Assembly: GCA_012103375.1 (NCBI GenBank) | Contig: WLWX01000001.1 | Location: forward strand, 1,478,501-1,542,500 | Length of the DNA: 64,000 bases | From: Paracoccaceae bacterium | GTDB taxonomy: Bacteria > Pseudomonadota > Alphaproteobacteria > Rhodobacterales > Rhodobacteraceae | Reading direction: 5' to 3' | Shown here: positions 34,112 through 42,686 of the stretch, in pieces | Layout of the letters: the number at the start of each line of letters is the position of its first letter | How positions within the stretch are numbered: position 1 is the first letter of the stretch | Made by a program: the position numbers and the translations under genes | Notes under the pieces: generated by a model | Seen by the model: the letters and a program-made list of their open reading frames with translations, nothing else | The model's database searches: none | What the model was told of the DNA's origin: nothing

Positions 34112-35932
34112 ATGGCGCGCGCTCCGTTACTGCAATTGTCTGGCATTGGCCTTGGGTTTGGCGGTGATCCGCTGTTTGCGGACCTTGATCTGGTGGTGCA
34201 GCCGGGGGATCGGCTGGCGCTGGTGGGGCGCAATGGGTCCGGCAAATCGACGCTGATGAAGGTGATGGCCGGGCTGATTGCGCCGGACGAAGGGTCGCGC
34301 GTGGCGACGCCGGGCACCCACATCGGGTATATGGATCAGCACCCTGATATGGCCGGGTTCGAAACGCTGGGCGATTTTGCGCTAAGCGCGCTTGAACCGT
34401 CTGACGCCTACCGGGTCGAAATGGCCGCCGAGGGGTTGGATTTTGACCCGGCCACGCCGGTGGCCACAGCCTCGGGCGGGGAACGGCGGCGGGCGGCGCT
34501 GGCCAAGCTGCTGGCTGAAGCGCCCGAGTTGATGTTGCTGGATGAGCCGACGAACCATCTGGATATCCGCGCTATTGGCTGGCTGGAAGAACAGCTGGCC
34601 GCGACCAGTTCCGCCTTTGTTATCATCAGCCACGACCGGGCCGTGTTGCGCAATGTGGCGCGGGCGACGCTGTGGGTCGATCGCGGTCAGGTGCGCCGCC
34701 AGGAAAAGGGGTTTGATGCGTTTGAAGGCTGGCGCGACAAGACCTGGGAAGAAGAAGATCTGGCGCGCCACAAACTGAAACGCCTGATCAAGGCCGAGGC
34801 GCGTTGGGCGGTCGAGGGGATCTCGGCCCGGCGCAAGCGCAATCAGGGCCGGGTGCGCGCGCTTCAGGGGCTGCGGGCCGAACAGGCGGCGCAGATCAAC
34901 CGGCAGGGCGCGGCGGCGATGGACCTGAGCGTCGGCAAGAAATCCGGCAAGAAGGTGATCGAGGCGGTGGGCATCGCCAAAAGCTTTGGCGATCAGGAGA
35001 TCGTGCGCGACTTCTCGATCAAGATCGCGCGCGGTGACCGGATCGCCTTTGTCGGGCCGAACGGGGTTGGCAAGACGACGCTGCTGAAGATGCTGACCGG
35101 AGAGATTGCGCCAGATGCCGGGACGGTGACGCAGGGCGCGAATATCCAGATGGCGGTGTTTGATCAGAACCGCAGCGCTCTGGACCCGGAAATGACGCTT
35201 TGGGACAGTCTGACGGGCGACCCCGACATGCGGGTATCAGGGCGGTCCGATCAGGTAATGGTGCGCGGCGCGCCGCGTCATGTTGTCGGTTACCTCAAGG
35301 ATTTTCTGTTCGATGAAAGCCGGGCGCGGGCCAAGGTGCGTTCCCTGTCGGGTGGGGAACGCGCGCGGCTGTTGCTGGCGCGGATCATGGCACGCGAGTC
35401 GAACCTGCTGGTTCTGGACGAACCGACCAATGATCTGGACATCGAAACCCTGGACCTGTTGCAGGAGTTGATCGGCGATTTCCCCGGCACCGTTCTGCTG
35501 GTTAGCCACGACCGGGATTTTCTGGATCGCGTCGCCACCCTGACCGTGGCGATGGAGGGCGATGGGCGCGCAACGATCTATGCCGGCGGGTGGAGCGATT
35601 ATCACGCGCAGCGGGGGGCGACGGACACCGAAAAGCCGGTGAAATCAGAAGCTAAAGCGGCCAAGCAAATGCAGGGCGCGAAAGCACCCCAGCAACCAGC
35701 CGAAAAGCTGAGCTTTACCGAAAAGCACCACCTGGAAGCGCTGCCTGCCGAAATGGATCGGTTGAGTGGTGAGATCGAGAAGCTGACCAAGCTGCTGTCG
35801 GACCCCGATCTGTTCACCCGAGAGCCTGCAAAATTCGAAAAGGCCAGCGCGGCGCTGGTGGCGCGTCAAGCGGCGCTGGCGCAGGCGGAAGATGACTGGC
35901 TGAGGCTGGAAGAAAAAGCGGGCACCCCTTGA
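34112..35932 (+). CDS. ABC-F family ATPase, Uup-like
   Basis: 606 residues from ATG 34112. Two ATP-binding cassettes without membrane part: Walker A GRNGSGKST (about residue 38) and GPNGVGKTT (about 325), signatures SGGERRRAALAKLL and SLSGGERARLLLARIM, Walker B LMLLDEPTNHLD and LLVLDEPTNDLD, with the switch His in ISHDRAVL and VSHDRDFL. The linker between cassettes (WEEEDLARHKLKRLIKAEARWA) is the ABC-F P-site tRNA-interaction motif region, and the last 80 residues form the charged coiled coil of the Uup group (EKHHLEALPAEMDRLSGEIEKLTKLL). Such proteins act on ribosomes or DNA rather than transport. The frame closes inside the terminator stem. Confidence 0.9.
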   Translation: MARAPLLQLSGIGLGFGGDPLFADLDLVVQPGDRLALVGRNGSGKSTLMKVMAGLIAPDEGSRVATPGTHIGYMDQHPDMAGFETLGDFALSALEPSDAYRVEMAAEGLDFDPATPVATASGGERRRAALAKLLAEAPELMLLDEPTNHLDIRAIGWLEEQLAATSSAFVIISHDRAVLRNVARATLWVDRGQVRRQEKGFDAFEGWRDKTWEEEDLARHKLKRLIKAEARWAVEGISARRKRNQGRVRALQGLRAEQAAQINRQGAAAMDLSVGKKSGKKVIEAVGIAKSFGDQEIVRDFSIKIARGDRIAFVGPNGVGKTTLLKMLTGEIAPDAGTVTQGANIQMAVFDQNRSALDPEMTLWDSLTGDPDMRVSGRSDQVMVRGAPRHVVGYLKDFLFDESRARAKVRSLSGGERARLLLARIMARESNLLVLDEPTNDLDIETLDLLQELIGDFPGTVLLVSHDRDFLDRVATLTVAMEGDGRATIYAGGWSDYHAQRGATDTEKPVKSEAKAAKQMQGAKAPQQPAEKLSFTEKHHLEALPAEMDRLSGEIEKLTKLLSDPDLFTREPAKFEKASAALVARQAALAQAEDDWLRLEEKAGTP

Positions 35933-35950
35933 CCGGAGGTGCCCGTTTTT
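35919..35950 (+). terminator. Rho-independent terminator of the ABC-F gene
   Basis: CGGGCACC (35919-35926) pairs with GGTGCCCG (35938-35945), followed by TTTTT (35946-35950). The stop codon (35930-35932) lies in the loop. Confidence 0.85.
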
Positions 35951-35973
35951 GTTTCAACCGCAATGGTTTGGCG

Positions 35974-36591
35974 TCAGAACTGGAATGAAACCCGCGCCTG
36001 AACGGCGTCGACATCCACGGTCATGCCCGGATCAATCACGTCGCCGTCGAATTCATGGTGCAGCAACTCGACCCCGAACGTTGTGTTCATCGAGTGCCGA
36101 TACGCCCAGCCGAGTGCGATGACCTCACCATCCAGATCATAGCCGGTTCCGGCCTGCGTCAGGTCTGCTTCCGCGATACCCAGCCCGAGGTAGAATAGCG
36201 ACTTGCCGCCGTTGTCGAAGCCGCCGGTCACCATGAGGCGCTGGACGGCATTCAGACTGGCCGGGCTGTCAAATACGGTGGCGTCAATGTCGGCCCAGTC
36301 GTGGGCGTATTCAAGGCCCAGCACGAAGCTTCCGAAATCGTAGCGCCCGCCGACATGCAAGCCGCCAATCGCGCCATCGCCGGAAACGTCCACATCCGAG
36401 CTGTCGCTGCTAAGACGTCCCCAGCCCAGTTGTGCGCCGGCATAGAACCCAGTCCAGTCATAGGCCGGTGCGATGATGGGTGGGGGCGCGATTATCTCGA
36501 CCACCGGGTCAGGTGGCGGCGGTGCCGGGTTGCCCGCGACAACCGGCGAGGCCATCAGGCACGTCGCGGCGGCAAGATGGAGGCATTTCAT
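35974..36591 (-). CDS. Outer-membrane beta-barrel protein (paralogue 1)
   Basis: 205 residues from ATG 36591 (GAGGGG upstream). A signal peptide MKCLHLAAATCLMASPVVAG is followed by a Pro-rich stretch (NPAPPPPDPVVEIIAPPPIIAPA) and an eight-strand barrel of the OmpA-like/OMP_b-brl class: DWTGFYAGAQLGWGRL, GAIGGLHVGGRYDFGSFVLGLEYAHDWADID, SLFYLGLGIAEADL, NTTFGVELLHHEF, and the terminal strand ending VSFQF, with C-terminal Phe as recognised by the BAM machinery. Function unknown; similar proteins are used as porin-like or adhesion barrels. It is a paralogue of the gene just upstream (36836-37450). Confidence 0.82.
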   Translation of the reverse strand: MKCLHLAAATCLMASPVVAGNPAPPPPDPVVEIIAPPPIIAPAYDWTGFYAGAQLGWGRLSSDSSDVDVSGDGAIGGLHVGGRYDFGSFVLGLEYAHDWADIDATVFDSPASLNAVQRLMVTGGFDNGGKSLFYLGLGIAEADLTQAGTGYDLDGEVIALGWAYRHSMNTTFGVELLHHEFDGDVIDPGMTVDVDAVQARVSFQF

Positions 36592-36770
36592 TGGTAGTCC
36601 CCTCGTCAAAAGTGCAGATATGCAAATGCGCGCGGTCTTTACTGCGCGATCAGTAATGCAATCCTAGGTTGAATCACCTCGACCCGCAGGCGTGCAGTGT
36701 CGGCAGGGGGAATTGGGCCAGTTTTGGCCCAGTATTAACCTTTTCCCGGCGGAAAATGGCTTGTTAACGA

Positions 36771-36802
36771 ATACGGGCGACCCCGGTAAGGGCCGCCCGT
36801 AT
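36771..36802 (-). terminator. Hairpin between the two barrel genes
   Basis: ATACGGGCG (36771-36779) pairs with CGCCCGTAT (36794-36802) over 9 bp. It lies about 30 bases past the stop of the second barrel gene on the minus strand, so it would end that transcript before the downstream paralogue. Confidence 0.65.
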
Positions 36803-36835
36803 GTCTTGAATTTGTGCGCGTTTCCGCGCCAACCT

Positions 36836-37450
36836 TCAGAATTTAAATGCAACTTTTGCCTGAATTGTCGTCGCCTCGGCATCGGTTCCGGCGTTCAGGT
36901 CGTCAGCGTCGAATTCGTGGCTGAGGATCTCGACACCCAGCGTCGTGTTCGGGTTCAGCAAATGCGCCATCCCGACGCCGATCACGGTGCCATCCAGCGT
37001 TTCACCTCCGGCACCCGCATCCGCATCGGCGCGGGCCACGCCAAGCGCGCCATAGAACAGATTTGCGCCGCTTGCATAACCGACGGTGCCCATCAGACGG
37101 GTCACGGAATCGACGTCGATGTCGGTCGTGCCCGCAAGCGAGATATCGGTCCAGTCATGCGATAGCTCGACACCCGCGACGATACCGCCGAAATCATAGC
37201 GATAGCCTGCGTGAAGACCGCCAAGCGCGCCGTCACCGCTGCTGTTGACGCCGCCGCCGGTTGCGTCCGCATCGCCCCAGCCAAGCTGAGCACCGACATA
37301 GCCGCCGGTCCAGTCGCTGTAGGACTGCGCGACCGGGGCCACCGCGATCGGGGCTTCGACCATCGGTTCGGGGGTCGGCGGAAGTGGGTTGCCTGCGAAT
37401 GCCGGGGCCCCGATCAGGGCTGCGGCGGCTACTAGTGAAAATCGTACCAT
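36836..37450 (-). CDS. Outer-membrane beta-barrel protein (paralogue 2)
   Basis: 204 residues from ATG 37450 (GAGGT upstream; a longer frame to 37528 lacks support). Signal peptide MVRFSLVAAAALIGAPAFAG, then NPLPPTPEPMVEAPIAVAPVAQSYS and a barrel: DWTGGYVGAQLGWGDA, GALGGLHAGYRYDFGGIVAGVELSHDWTDI, NLFYGALGVARADA, NTTLGVEILSHEFDADD and the final VAFKF. It aligns strand for strand with paralogue 1, showing an old tandem duplication, but with its own terminator, so the two can be controlled separately. Function unknown. Confidence 0.82.
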   Translation of the reverse strand: MVRFSLVAAAALIGAPAFAGNPLPPTPEPMVEAPIAVAPVAQSYSDWTGGYVGAQLGWGDADATGGGVNSSGDGALGGLHAGYRYDFGGIVAGVELSHDWTDISLAGTTDIDVDSVTRLMGTVGYASGANLFYGALGVARADADAGAGGETLDGTVIGVGMAHLLNPNTTLGVEILSHEFDADDLNAGTDAEATTIQAKVAFKF

Positions 37451-37706
37451 TGTCTTACCTCGTTGTTTCGGGGCTTCTGGTCCCCATTCTTTGATCGCCG
37501 CTGAACACCGGGGCAAAACGCACCCCATGCCGACGCCGTGGCCGATATCTAGGGTGTCCTGGGCGCGGGCGCAGGGGGGTGTGCGGTCACGAGGGTGTTA
37601 ACAGGCTGAAACCGGCCATATGCCCGCAACCATGCGCTAAAATGCGCCTATGACGGCGGGAGTTTGCCTTGTCATGCGGGTTGGGGCGGCGCGGTCTTGC
37701 TGGGCC

Positions 37707-38660
37707 TTACGCGGCTTCTTTGCGCGCCTCGGATACGCGCCGCGCGATCTGGCCCAAGTGGCGCGCATCTGTGCCGCAACACCCGCCCCAGACCCGCGCA
37801 TGCGGGAACCGGCGGGCGATATCGGCGATCTGATGGCCCAGTTCTTCGGGATCGCCATCCTCCAGATGCCCAAGCTGGCACAGCGAGATTTTGTCTTTGG
37901 CCGACGCATTGGGCATGACGCCGCCCAGACGCTTCGTCCAGCCCGGTTCGTCCAGCGCCGGTGCTAATTCCAGCGGATGAGCGCAGTTAATGAGGTAGTA
38001 CGCCGGGCCGGACTCGGTCGCGGCGTCAACTTCCGCGACCCCTTGCGCGAAACTCTGCCCGGTCGACAGCCTGCCCTGGCCATCGGTGAAGAACGACACC
38101 GCCACCGGCATGCCGTGGGCGCGTGCCGCGCGGGTCAGGCCGATCGCCTCTTGCGGCTGGCTGAAGGTGACGGCGGTTATCATGTCGGCCCCAGCCTCTT
38201 TCAGCCAGCCGATCTGTTCCGAGTGATACTCCTCAGCCTCTTCGGCGGTCATCTTGCGGCCCTGTTTATAGGCATCGCCGCGCGGGCCGATATCACCGCC
38301 CACAACCATCGGCGTGTCCGGCGAGTCATACTGATCGGCAAGCGCACGATACAGCGCGATGCCTTCTTCGTTGGTGCGCCGCAGGTCGTCGCGGGAATAC
38401 CCGCACAGATCGCCCCAATCCCGGCTGGCGCGATAGTGGATGCCTTCGACAATCATGCCCAGACCATGGGGGGTTACGGCCTCGATCTCGCAACGGTGGA
38501 ACTCTTCCAGTTTCTGCTTGGCGGTCGCCTCACGCAGCCATTCAAAGGCACAGAAATGGCGCAGGGGCAGGCCGTCTGCATATTCCAGCCAGGTTTCCAC
38601 ACCGCCCATGGCGCTGACGTCCTTGCCGTTGAGTTGCGGAAGGTTGTCACGATATTTCAT
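37707..38660 (-). CDS. bmt: Betaine-homocysteine S-methyltransferase-like protein
   Basis: 317 residues of the homocysteine S-methyltransferase family. Homocysteine is held by a zinc bound to three Cys: YLINCAHP (about residue 234) and VWGGCCGTDARHLGQIA (about 300), all present. It should transfer a methyl group to homocysteine to form methionine, with glycine betaine or dimethylsulfonio compounds as donor in the roseobacter Bmt type. It lies 38 bases behind a MttB-like methyltransferase in the same direction, so the pair forms an operon for demethylation. The donor cannot be decided from the sequence. Confidence 0.87.
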   Translation of the reverse strand: MKYRDNLPQLNGKDVSAMGGVETWLEYADGLPLRHFCAFEWLREATAKQKLEEFHRCEIEAVTPHGLGMIVEGIHYRASRDWGDLCGYSRDDLRRTNEEGIALYRALADQYDSPDTPMVVGGDIGPRGDAYKQGRKMTAEEAEEYHSEQIGWLKEAGADMITAVTFSQPQEAIGLTRAARAHGMPVAVSFFTDGQGRLSTGQSFAQGVAEVDAATESGPAYYLINCAHPLELAPALDEPGWTKRLGGVMPNASAKDKISLCQLGHLEDGDPEELGHQIADIARRFPHARVWGGCCGTDARHLGQIARRVSEARKEAA

Positions 38661-38698
38661 AGGGTTACCCGATCAGTTGGCGGTTGAACCCAGCCAAA

Positions 38699-40240
38699 TT
38701 ACCCCGGCGGCAGGTGAATTGCAAAGCGCGCGCGAATGGCCTGATCGGTGGCCGGATCGAACCGCGCCGACGAGGGGGTCGCCAATATCGTCTGTTTCTT
38801 CGCTGTGGCGGCTTTGATCAGATCGGGCTTTTCCACTTCGACCCATTCCTTGGGGCTGATCCGGCAGCCAAGGCTGGGATAGACGTAATCCGACTGCATC
38901 CGCGCCAGTGTCTGATCCATACCAAGATAGTGACCCGGTCCGCCAAGGCACACCTGGCGGATCTGATCGACGGCCAGCGTCACCTCATCCACCTCGATCC
39001 CGCGCACCACGCGTAGCGCCTGGCCGATGATGTCGTCGCCCAGAATCAGCGACTCGTGGCAGAACCCCAGCAGGGACGCATGCATCCCCGCCGCTTCATA
39101 GATCATGTTCACACCCGACAGCCCGGCGGCCAGGTTTGAGCACATCTGCTCCCACCCGGCCTGCATGTCGGGCAGTTTGGAATCGGCGATGCCGCCTGCC
39201 GCCCCGCCGGGCAAACCATAGAACTGGTGCATCTGGGCGCAGCCCGCGCTGAGCAGGGCCTGTTCACCCGATCCGCCCGACATCGCGCCGCTGCGCAGGT
39301 CCAGCGCGAAGGGCCAGGTGCCGAAGATTGCCGGGTGGCCGGGCTTGATGGCGTTGACATAGACGACCCCGGCGAGGACCTCGGCCACCTCCTGAACGAT
39401 GGTGCCTGCGATGGTCGACGGTGCGGTGGCCCCGGCCATGCCCGCGCTAAGCAGCAGGACGGGCATGCCGGCGGCGATGCAATGTTCCATGACCTGACAG
39501 GCTTCGGTTGCGAATTTCATCGGTGGGACGACGAAGCAGTTGGAATTGCTCATGAAAGGGCGGGCGCGCCAATTGTCTTCGCCGCCTGCGATCATATGCA
39601 GCATTTCAATCGCGTCGGGCACGAAATCAGGTTCGGTAAAACTGGTCCCGATGTGTTTGGTGGTGCCCGAGGCGCAGGCATAGACGGTGTTCAAATCCAT
39701 CTCGCGGTTGTCGGGGATGTCGCGGCAGACCATGGGGCGTTGCAGAAAGTGGATATTGTCGAGCTGATCTGCGATCCGCGCCGCATCATGCAGATCCTGC
39801 ACGGTACTTTCGCGGTAATCGCGCCCGTCAGGTTCGACCATGTGGACGGCGGCCCCGGCAGTGCCATAGTGGACGCGCGCGCCGGACAGGGTCAGATCAT
39901 GCCTGAGCTCGCGCCCGCATAAAGTGATGCTTTTTGCGGCCTTGGCCAACATCTCTTCAACCAATGCCCGAGGGTACCTGAGCCGCCCGTCGTCGCCCAA
40001 TATCGCACCTGCGCGGGTCATCACGTCGATGCCCGATTGCGGCGCATCGGCCAGCCCCACTTCGGCCAGCGCTACCAGCGCGGCTTCGTGGATCGCCTGG
40101 CAATCCGCCTGGCTGAGCGGTTTGTAGCTGCCGCTTTCCATTCCGGCCCGGACAGGGCGGATGGCATCGGCAAGGGGGGCGGCGCGTTCAGCCCGGCGGG
40201 CGGCGCGACCACCGGAACGGCGGGGGGATTGATCGGTCAT
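38699..40240 (-). CDS. Trimethylamine methyltransferase-family protein (MttB-like, no pyrrolysine)
   Basis: 513 residues after a basic N-terminus (RRSGGRAARRAERAAPL). The MttB barrel is recognisable: VMTRAGAIL, RELRHDLTLSGARVHYGTAGAAVHMVEPDGRDYRESTVQDLHDAARIADQLDNIHF, FMSNSNCFVVPPMKF, LLLSAGMAGATAPSTIAGTIVQEVAEVLAGVVYVN and GIEVDEVTLAVDQIRQVCLGGPGHYLGMDQTL. The reading frame has no internal TAG, so it belongs to the non-pyrrolysine group, whose known members demethylate glycine betaine, proline betaine or similar compounds to a corrinoid protein. No corrinoid protein gene is nearby. It is co-directional with bmt. A GC hairpin lies upstream at 40276-40298. Confidence 0.88.
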   Translation of the reverse strand: MTDQSPRRSGGRAARRAERAAPLADAIRPVRAGMESGSYKPLSQADCQAIHEAALVALAEVGLADAPQSGIDVMTRAGAILGDDGRLRYPRALVEEMLAKAAKSITLCGRELRHDLTLSGARVHYGTAGAAVHMVEPDGRDYRESTVQDLHDAARIADQLDNIHFLQRPMVCRDIPDNREMDLNTVYACASGTTKHIGTSFTEPDFVPDAIEMLHMIAGGEDNWRARPFMSNSNCFVVPPMKFATEACQVMEHCIAAGMPVLLLSAGMAGATAPSTIAGTIVQEVAEVLAGVVYVNAIKPGHPAIFGTWPFALDLRSGAMSGGSGEQALLSAGCAQMHQFYGLPGGAAGGIADSKLPDMQAGWEQMCSNLAAGLSGVNMIYEAAGMHASLLGFCHESLILGDDIIGQALRVVRGIEVDEVTLAVDQIRQVCLGGPGHYLGMDQTLARMQSDYVYPSLGCRISPKEWVEVEKPDLIKAATAKKQTILATPSSARFDPATDQAIRARFAIHLPPG

Positions 40241-40275
40241 GGGGCAATCTCGGGATCTTGGGGAATGGAAAAGTG

Positions 40276-40298
40276 GGCGCAGGCGTCAACCCTGCGCC
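40276..40298 (-). promoter_or_regulatory. Leader hairpin upstream of the MttB-like gene
   Basis: GGGCGCAGG and CCTGCGCC around GCGTCAAC can form a strong stem within the 221-base gap before the MttB-like gene. I checked the leader by eye for SAM-II or other riboswitch cores and could not recognise one; the rest of the gap (40241-40461) shows no gene. Confidence 0.3.
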
Positions 40299-40461
40299 GG
40301 TCGCCCCCGTGGCGCACGCCCGCGATTTGCACCGATGGTGCGTGTCACAAGCGCGATTTTCCAGTCCTGTCGGGCCATGGGCACACCAGTTATCCTGCCG
40401 CTGAGGTACGGCGTTCAAAGGTGTGATTCTGTCCTGTTTGCGCCCTGATGTCGCAAATGGC

Positions 40462-41298
40462 CTACCACCGGCCAGATGCGCCCCCGCCTGACGACGATCC
40501 GCCTCCGAACCCTGAGGAGGAGGATTTTTTGGAGCGCCGCGCAATGGTGCGGATCTGCGTATCCTCAAAGTCGCAATTGGTGCAGTAATAGTGGATCTGC
40601 CGCCGCCCGGTGCTGGTGCGGGTTGCGCGTTTCAGAATGCTGCGTGTGCGCCTTCGGTGCCGCGTTCCGCATTGCGGGCAGGCGCCAAACCGGGTCATGG
40701 CATCGCCCAGCATGCCGCGCCCGAAAATCGCTGCGAAGACTGCGCCGATCAGCGCCAGGATGCCCCAATCCGTATCGTCACGGCGGCTGACCGGCTCAGC
40801 TGGCATGTCGACGGTATGGGGGCGGGCGATGCGGCGAATAACCTCGGACGTGCCGTTGAGGATGCCGCCCTGATAGTCATCATCGCCAAAAGCGCGCAGA
40901 AAAACGTCGTCGATCACCGTTTTGGCAACGGCGTTCCAATCTTCGGAATAGCCCGTGCCAAGTTCGATCCGCATTTCACGATCCGCACGTGCAACAAGCA
41001 CCAGAATGCCGTCGTTGCGGTCGGCCTTGCCGATTCCCCAGGCATTGAACAGCCCGGTCGCGAAAGCCTCGATTGACGCGAAGTCCCCGTAATCACTGCG
41101 GCTTTCGATGGTCACCACGGTCATTTCGACCCCGTGTTCGTCGCGCAGCTGTTGCAGATCGTCGGCAATCTGTGCCTCGGCCCCGGTGTCCAGCAGTCCG
41201 GCAAAATCATTCACCAGCGTGGTGTCGGCGTTCGGGAACGGCTGAGCGAACACAGGTGCGGCCCAGAGGAACAGCAAGGTGAGGGTCAGGCGGATCAT
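40462..41298 (-). CDS. TPM-domain membrane protein, YgcG-like
   Basis: 278 residues. Signal peptide MIRLTLTLLFLWAAPVFA, then a TPM domain (NDFAGLLDTGAEAQIADDLQQLRDEHGVEMTVVTIESR, NDGILVLVARADREMRIELGTGYSE), a membrane helix (WGILALIGAVFAAIFGRGM), a zinc ribbon (CPQCGTRH...CTNCD) and a Ser/Gly-rich tail (SSSSGFGGGSSSGGGASGRW). TPM domains occur in photosystem II repair proteins and in bacterial envelope proteins; the bacterial function is not settled. The zinc ribbon after the helix is a variation of the YgcG layout. It overlaps the decarboxylase gene by four bases. Confidence 0.85.
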   Translation of the reverse strand: MIRLTLTLLFLWAAPVFAQPFPNADTTLVNDFAGLLDTGAEAQIADDLQQLRDEHGVEMTVVTIESRSDYGDFASIEAFATGLFNAWGIGKADRNDGILVLVARADREMRIELGTGYSEDWNAVAKTVIDDVFLRAFGDDDYQGGILNGTSEVIRRIARPHTVDMPAEPVSRRDDTDWGILALIGAVFAAIFGRGMLGDAMTRFGACPQCGTRHRRRTRSILKRATRTSTGRRQIHYYCTNCDFEDTQIRTIARRSKKSSSSGFGGGSSSGGGASGRW

Positions 41299-42683
41299 GA
41301 GTTTTCCAACAACTCCCGGATCACGGTTTCGACCATCATGACATCGTCGCGCGTGCAGTCAAATTGCCCGACCTGCACGCGGATGACAAAGCGGCCCTGA
41401 TGGCGGGTCTGGGTCAGATAGACCCGGCCATCAGCGTTGATGCGTTGCAATAGATTTTCCGTTGAAGTATCTGAGTTCAGGGCGAAAGAGAACAGCGATA
41501 GCCGTGGTTCCGAGGTCAGCGTCACCCCCTCTATCCGGTTCAGCCGCTGCGCCAGTTCTTCCGACCAGGCGACGTGATTGCGAATCCGGGTTCGCAGACC
41601 CGTCAGCCCATAGGCACGCAGCACGAACCACAGCTTCAGCGCCCGGAACCGGCGGCCCAGGGGGACGGTCCATTCGTTGAAATCGGTGACGTCGGACTGG
41701 CCCAGCGTTTCCAGATAATCCGGCCTCAGCCCCAAAGTCCGCACTTGCGGTTCCGGGTCGGCCAGGAACTGAACGGCGCAGTCGAATTGCGCGCCCAGCC
41801 ATTTGTGCGGGTTGAAGACGATTGAATCTGCTGCATCAACTCCGGCCCATAGATGCCTGAATTCAGGGCATATCATCGCACTTCCTGCCCAGGCGGCATC
41901 GACGTGGGTCCACAGGTCATGGGCCTTGGCGACCGCAATCACCTCGGCCACCGGATCCATCGCCCCGACCGAGGTTCCGCCGGTGCAGATCACCACGCCT
42001 GCCGGGATCAATCCGGCGGCCTTGTCGGATTCAATCGCGGTGCGCAGCGCGTCCGGGTCCATCCCCAAATCGTCGCGCAGGGCAACGCTGACCAGCCCGG
42101 CATCCCCGATACCGGCGATCCGGCAGGCCTTAAGGACCGAGGAATGGTTTTGCGCCGAAGCATAGATGCGCAACCGGCCCAGCCCCGACAACCCGTCTGC
42201 ATTGCCCTGCCAGTTCAGCGCACGTTCGCGCATCGTCAGCACCGCACTAAGCGTTGTCGTCGTGGCGCTGTCGTGGATCGTTCCGGTGAAATGCCCTGCA
42301 AGACCAAGGGCCTGGCGCAGCCAGCTGATCATCACCTGTTCGATCTCGGTCGCGGCGGGCGCGGTCTGCCACAGCATCCCCTGCGCAGCGATGGCATTGG
42401 CCAGCTGTTCTGCCAGCATCGAGGCCGGGGCAGCGTTGGCGGGGAAATAGGCAAAGAAACGCGGGTGTTGCCAGTGGGTCAGGGCATCCGGGACGATGGA
42501 TTTGAAATCCGCGAATATGTCGGCGGGCGTTTCGGGGTGTTCCGGCGGCGCATCAGGCAGTTTCGCTGCCGTCTCTCCGGGTGTCATATCGGGGCACACG
42601 GGTCGGTCGCGCAGGTTTGAGTGATAGTCATGCGCCCAATCTGCGGCCTGCTTTGACCAGTGTTTAAGGTCGTTGTGGTTCAT
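41295..42683 (-). CDS. PLP-dependent aromatic amino acid decarboxylase-like protein
   Basis: 462 residues of the group II decarboxylase (DDC/TyrDC) family. Signature segments: HPRFFAYFPANAAPASMLAEQLANAI, SPAATEIE-like TAPAATEIEQVMISWL, TGTIHDSATTTTLSAVL, THVDAAWAGSAMICPEFRHLWAGVDAADSIVFNPHKWLGAQFDCAVQFL with the PLP Lys in NPHKW and Asp in HVDAAW. It removes the carboxyl group of an aromatic or related L-amino acid. Its substrate is not resolved. It is followed by the TPM gene (four-base overlap) and preceded at three bases by the PEP-mutase-like gene, so they are co-transcribed. Confidence 0.87.
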   Translation of the reverse strand: MNHNDLKHWSKQAADWAHDYHSNLRDRPVCPDMTPGETAAKLPDAPPEHPETPADIFADFKSIVPDALTHWQHPRFFAYFPANAAPASMLAEQLANAIAAQGMLWQTAPAATEIEQVMISWLRQALGLAGHFTGTIHDSATTTTLSAVLTMRERALNWQGNADGLSGLGRLRIYASAQNHSSVLKACRIAGIGDAGLVSVALRDDLGMDPDALRTAIESDKAAGLIPAGVVICTGGTSVGAMDPVAEVIAVAKAHDLWTHVDAAWAGSAMICPEFRHLWAGVDAADSIVFNPHKWLGAQFDCAVQFLADPEPQVRTLGLRPDYLETLGQSDVTDFNEWTVPLGRRFRALKLWFVLRAYGLTGLRTRIRNHVAWSEELAQRLNRIEGVTLTSEPRLSLFSFALNSDTSTENLLQRINADGRVYLTQTRHQGRFVIRVQVGQFDCTRDDVMMVETVIRELLENS

Positions 42684-42686
42684 GGT

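Noticed and set aside
40241..40461. SAM-type riboswitch before the MttB-like gene
   Set aside because: A GC hairpin is present, but no recognisable SAM-II/SAM-V core or pseudoknot pattern.
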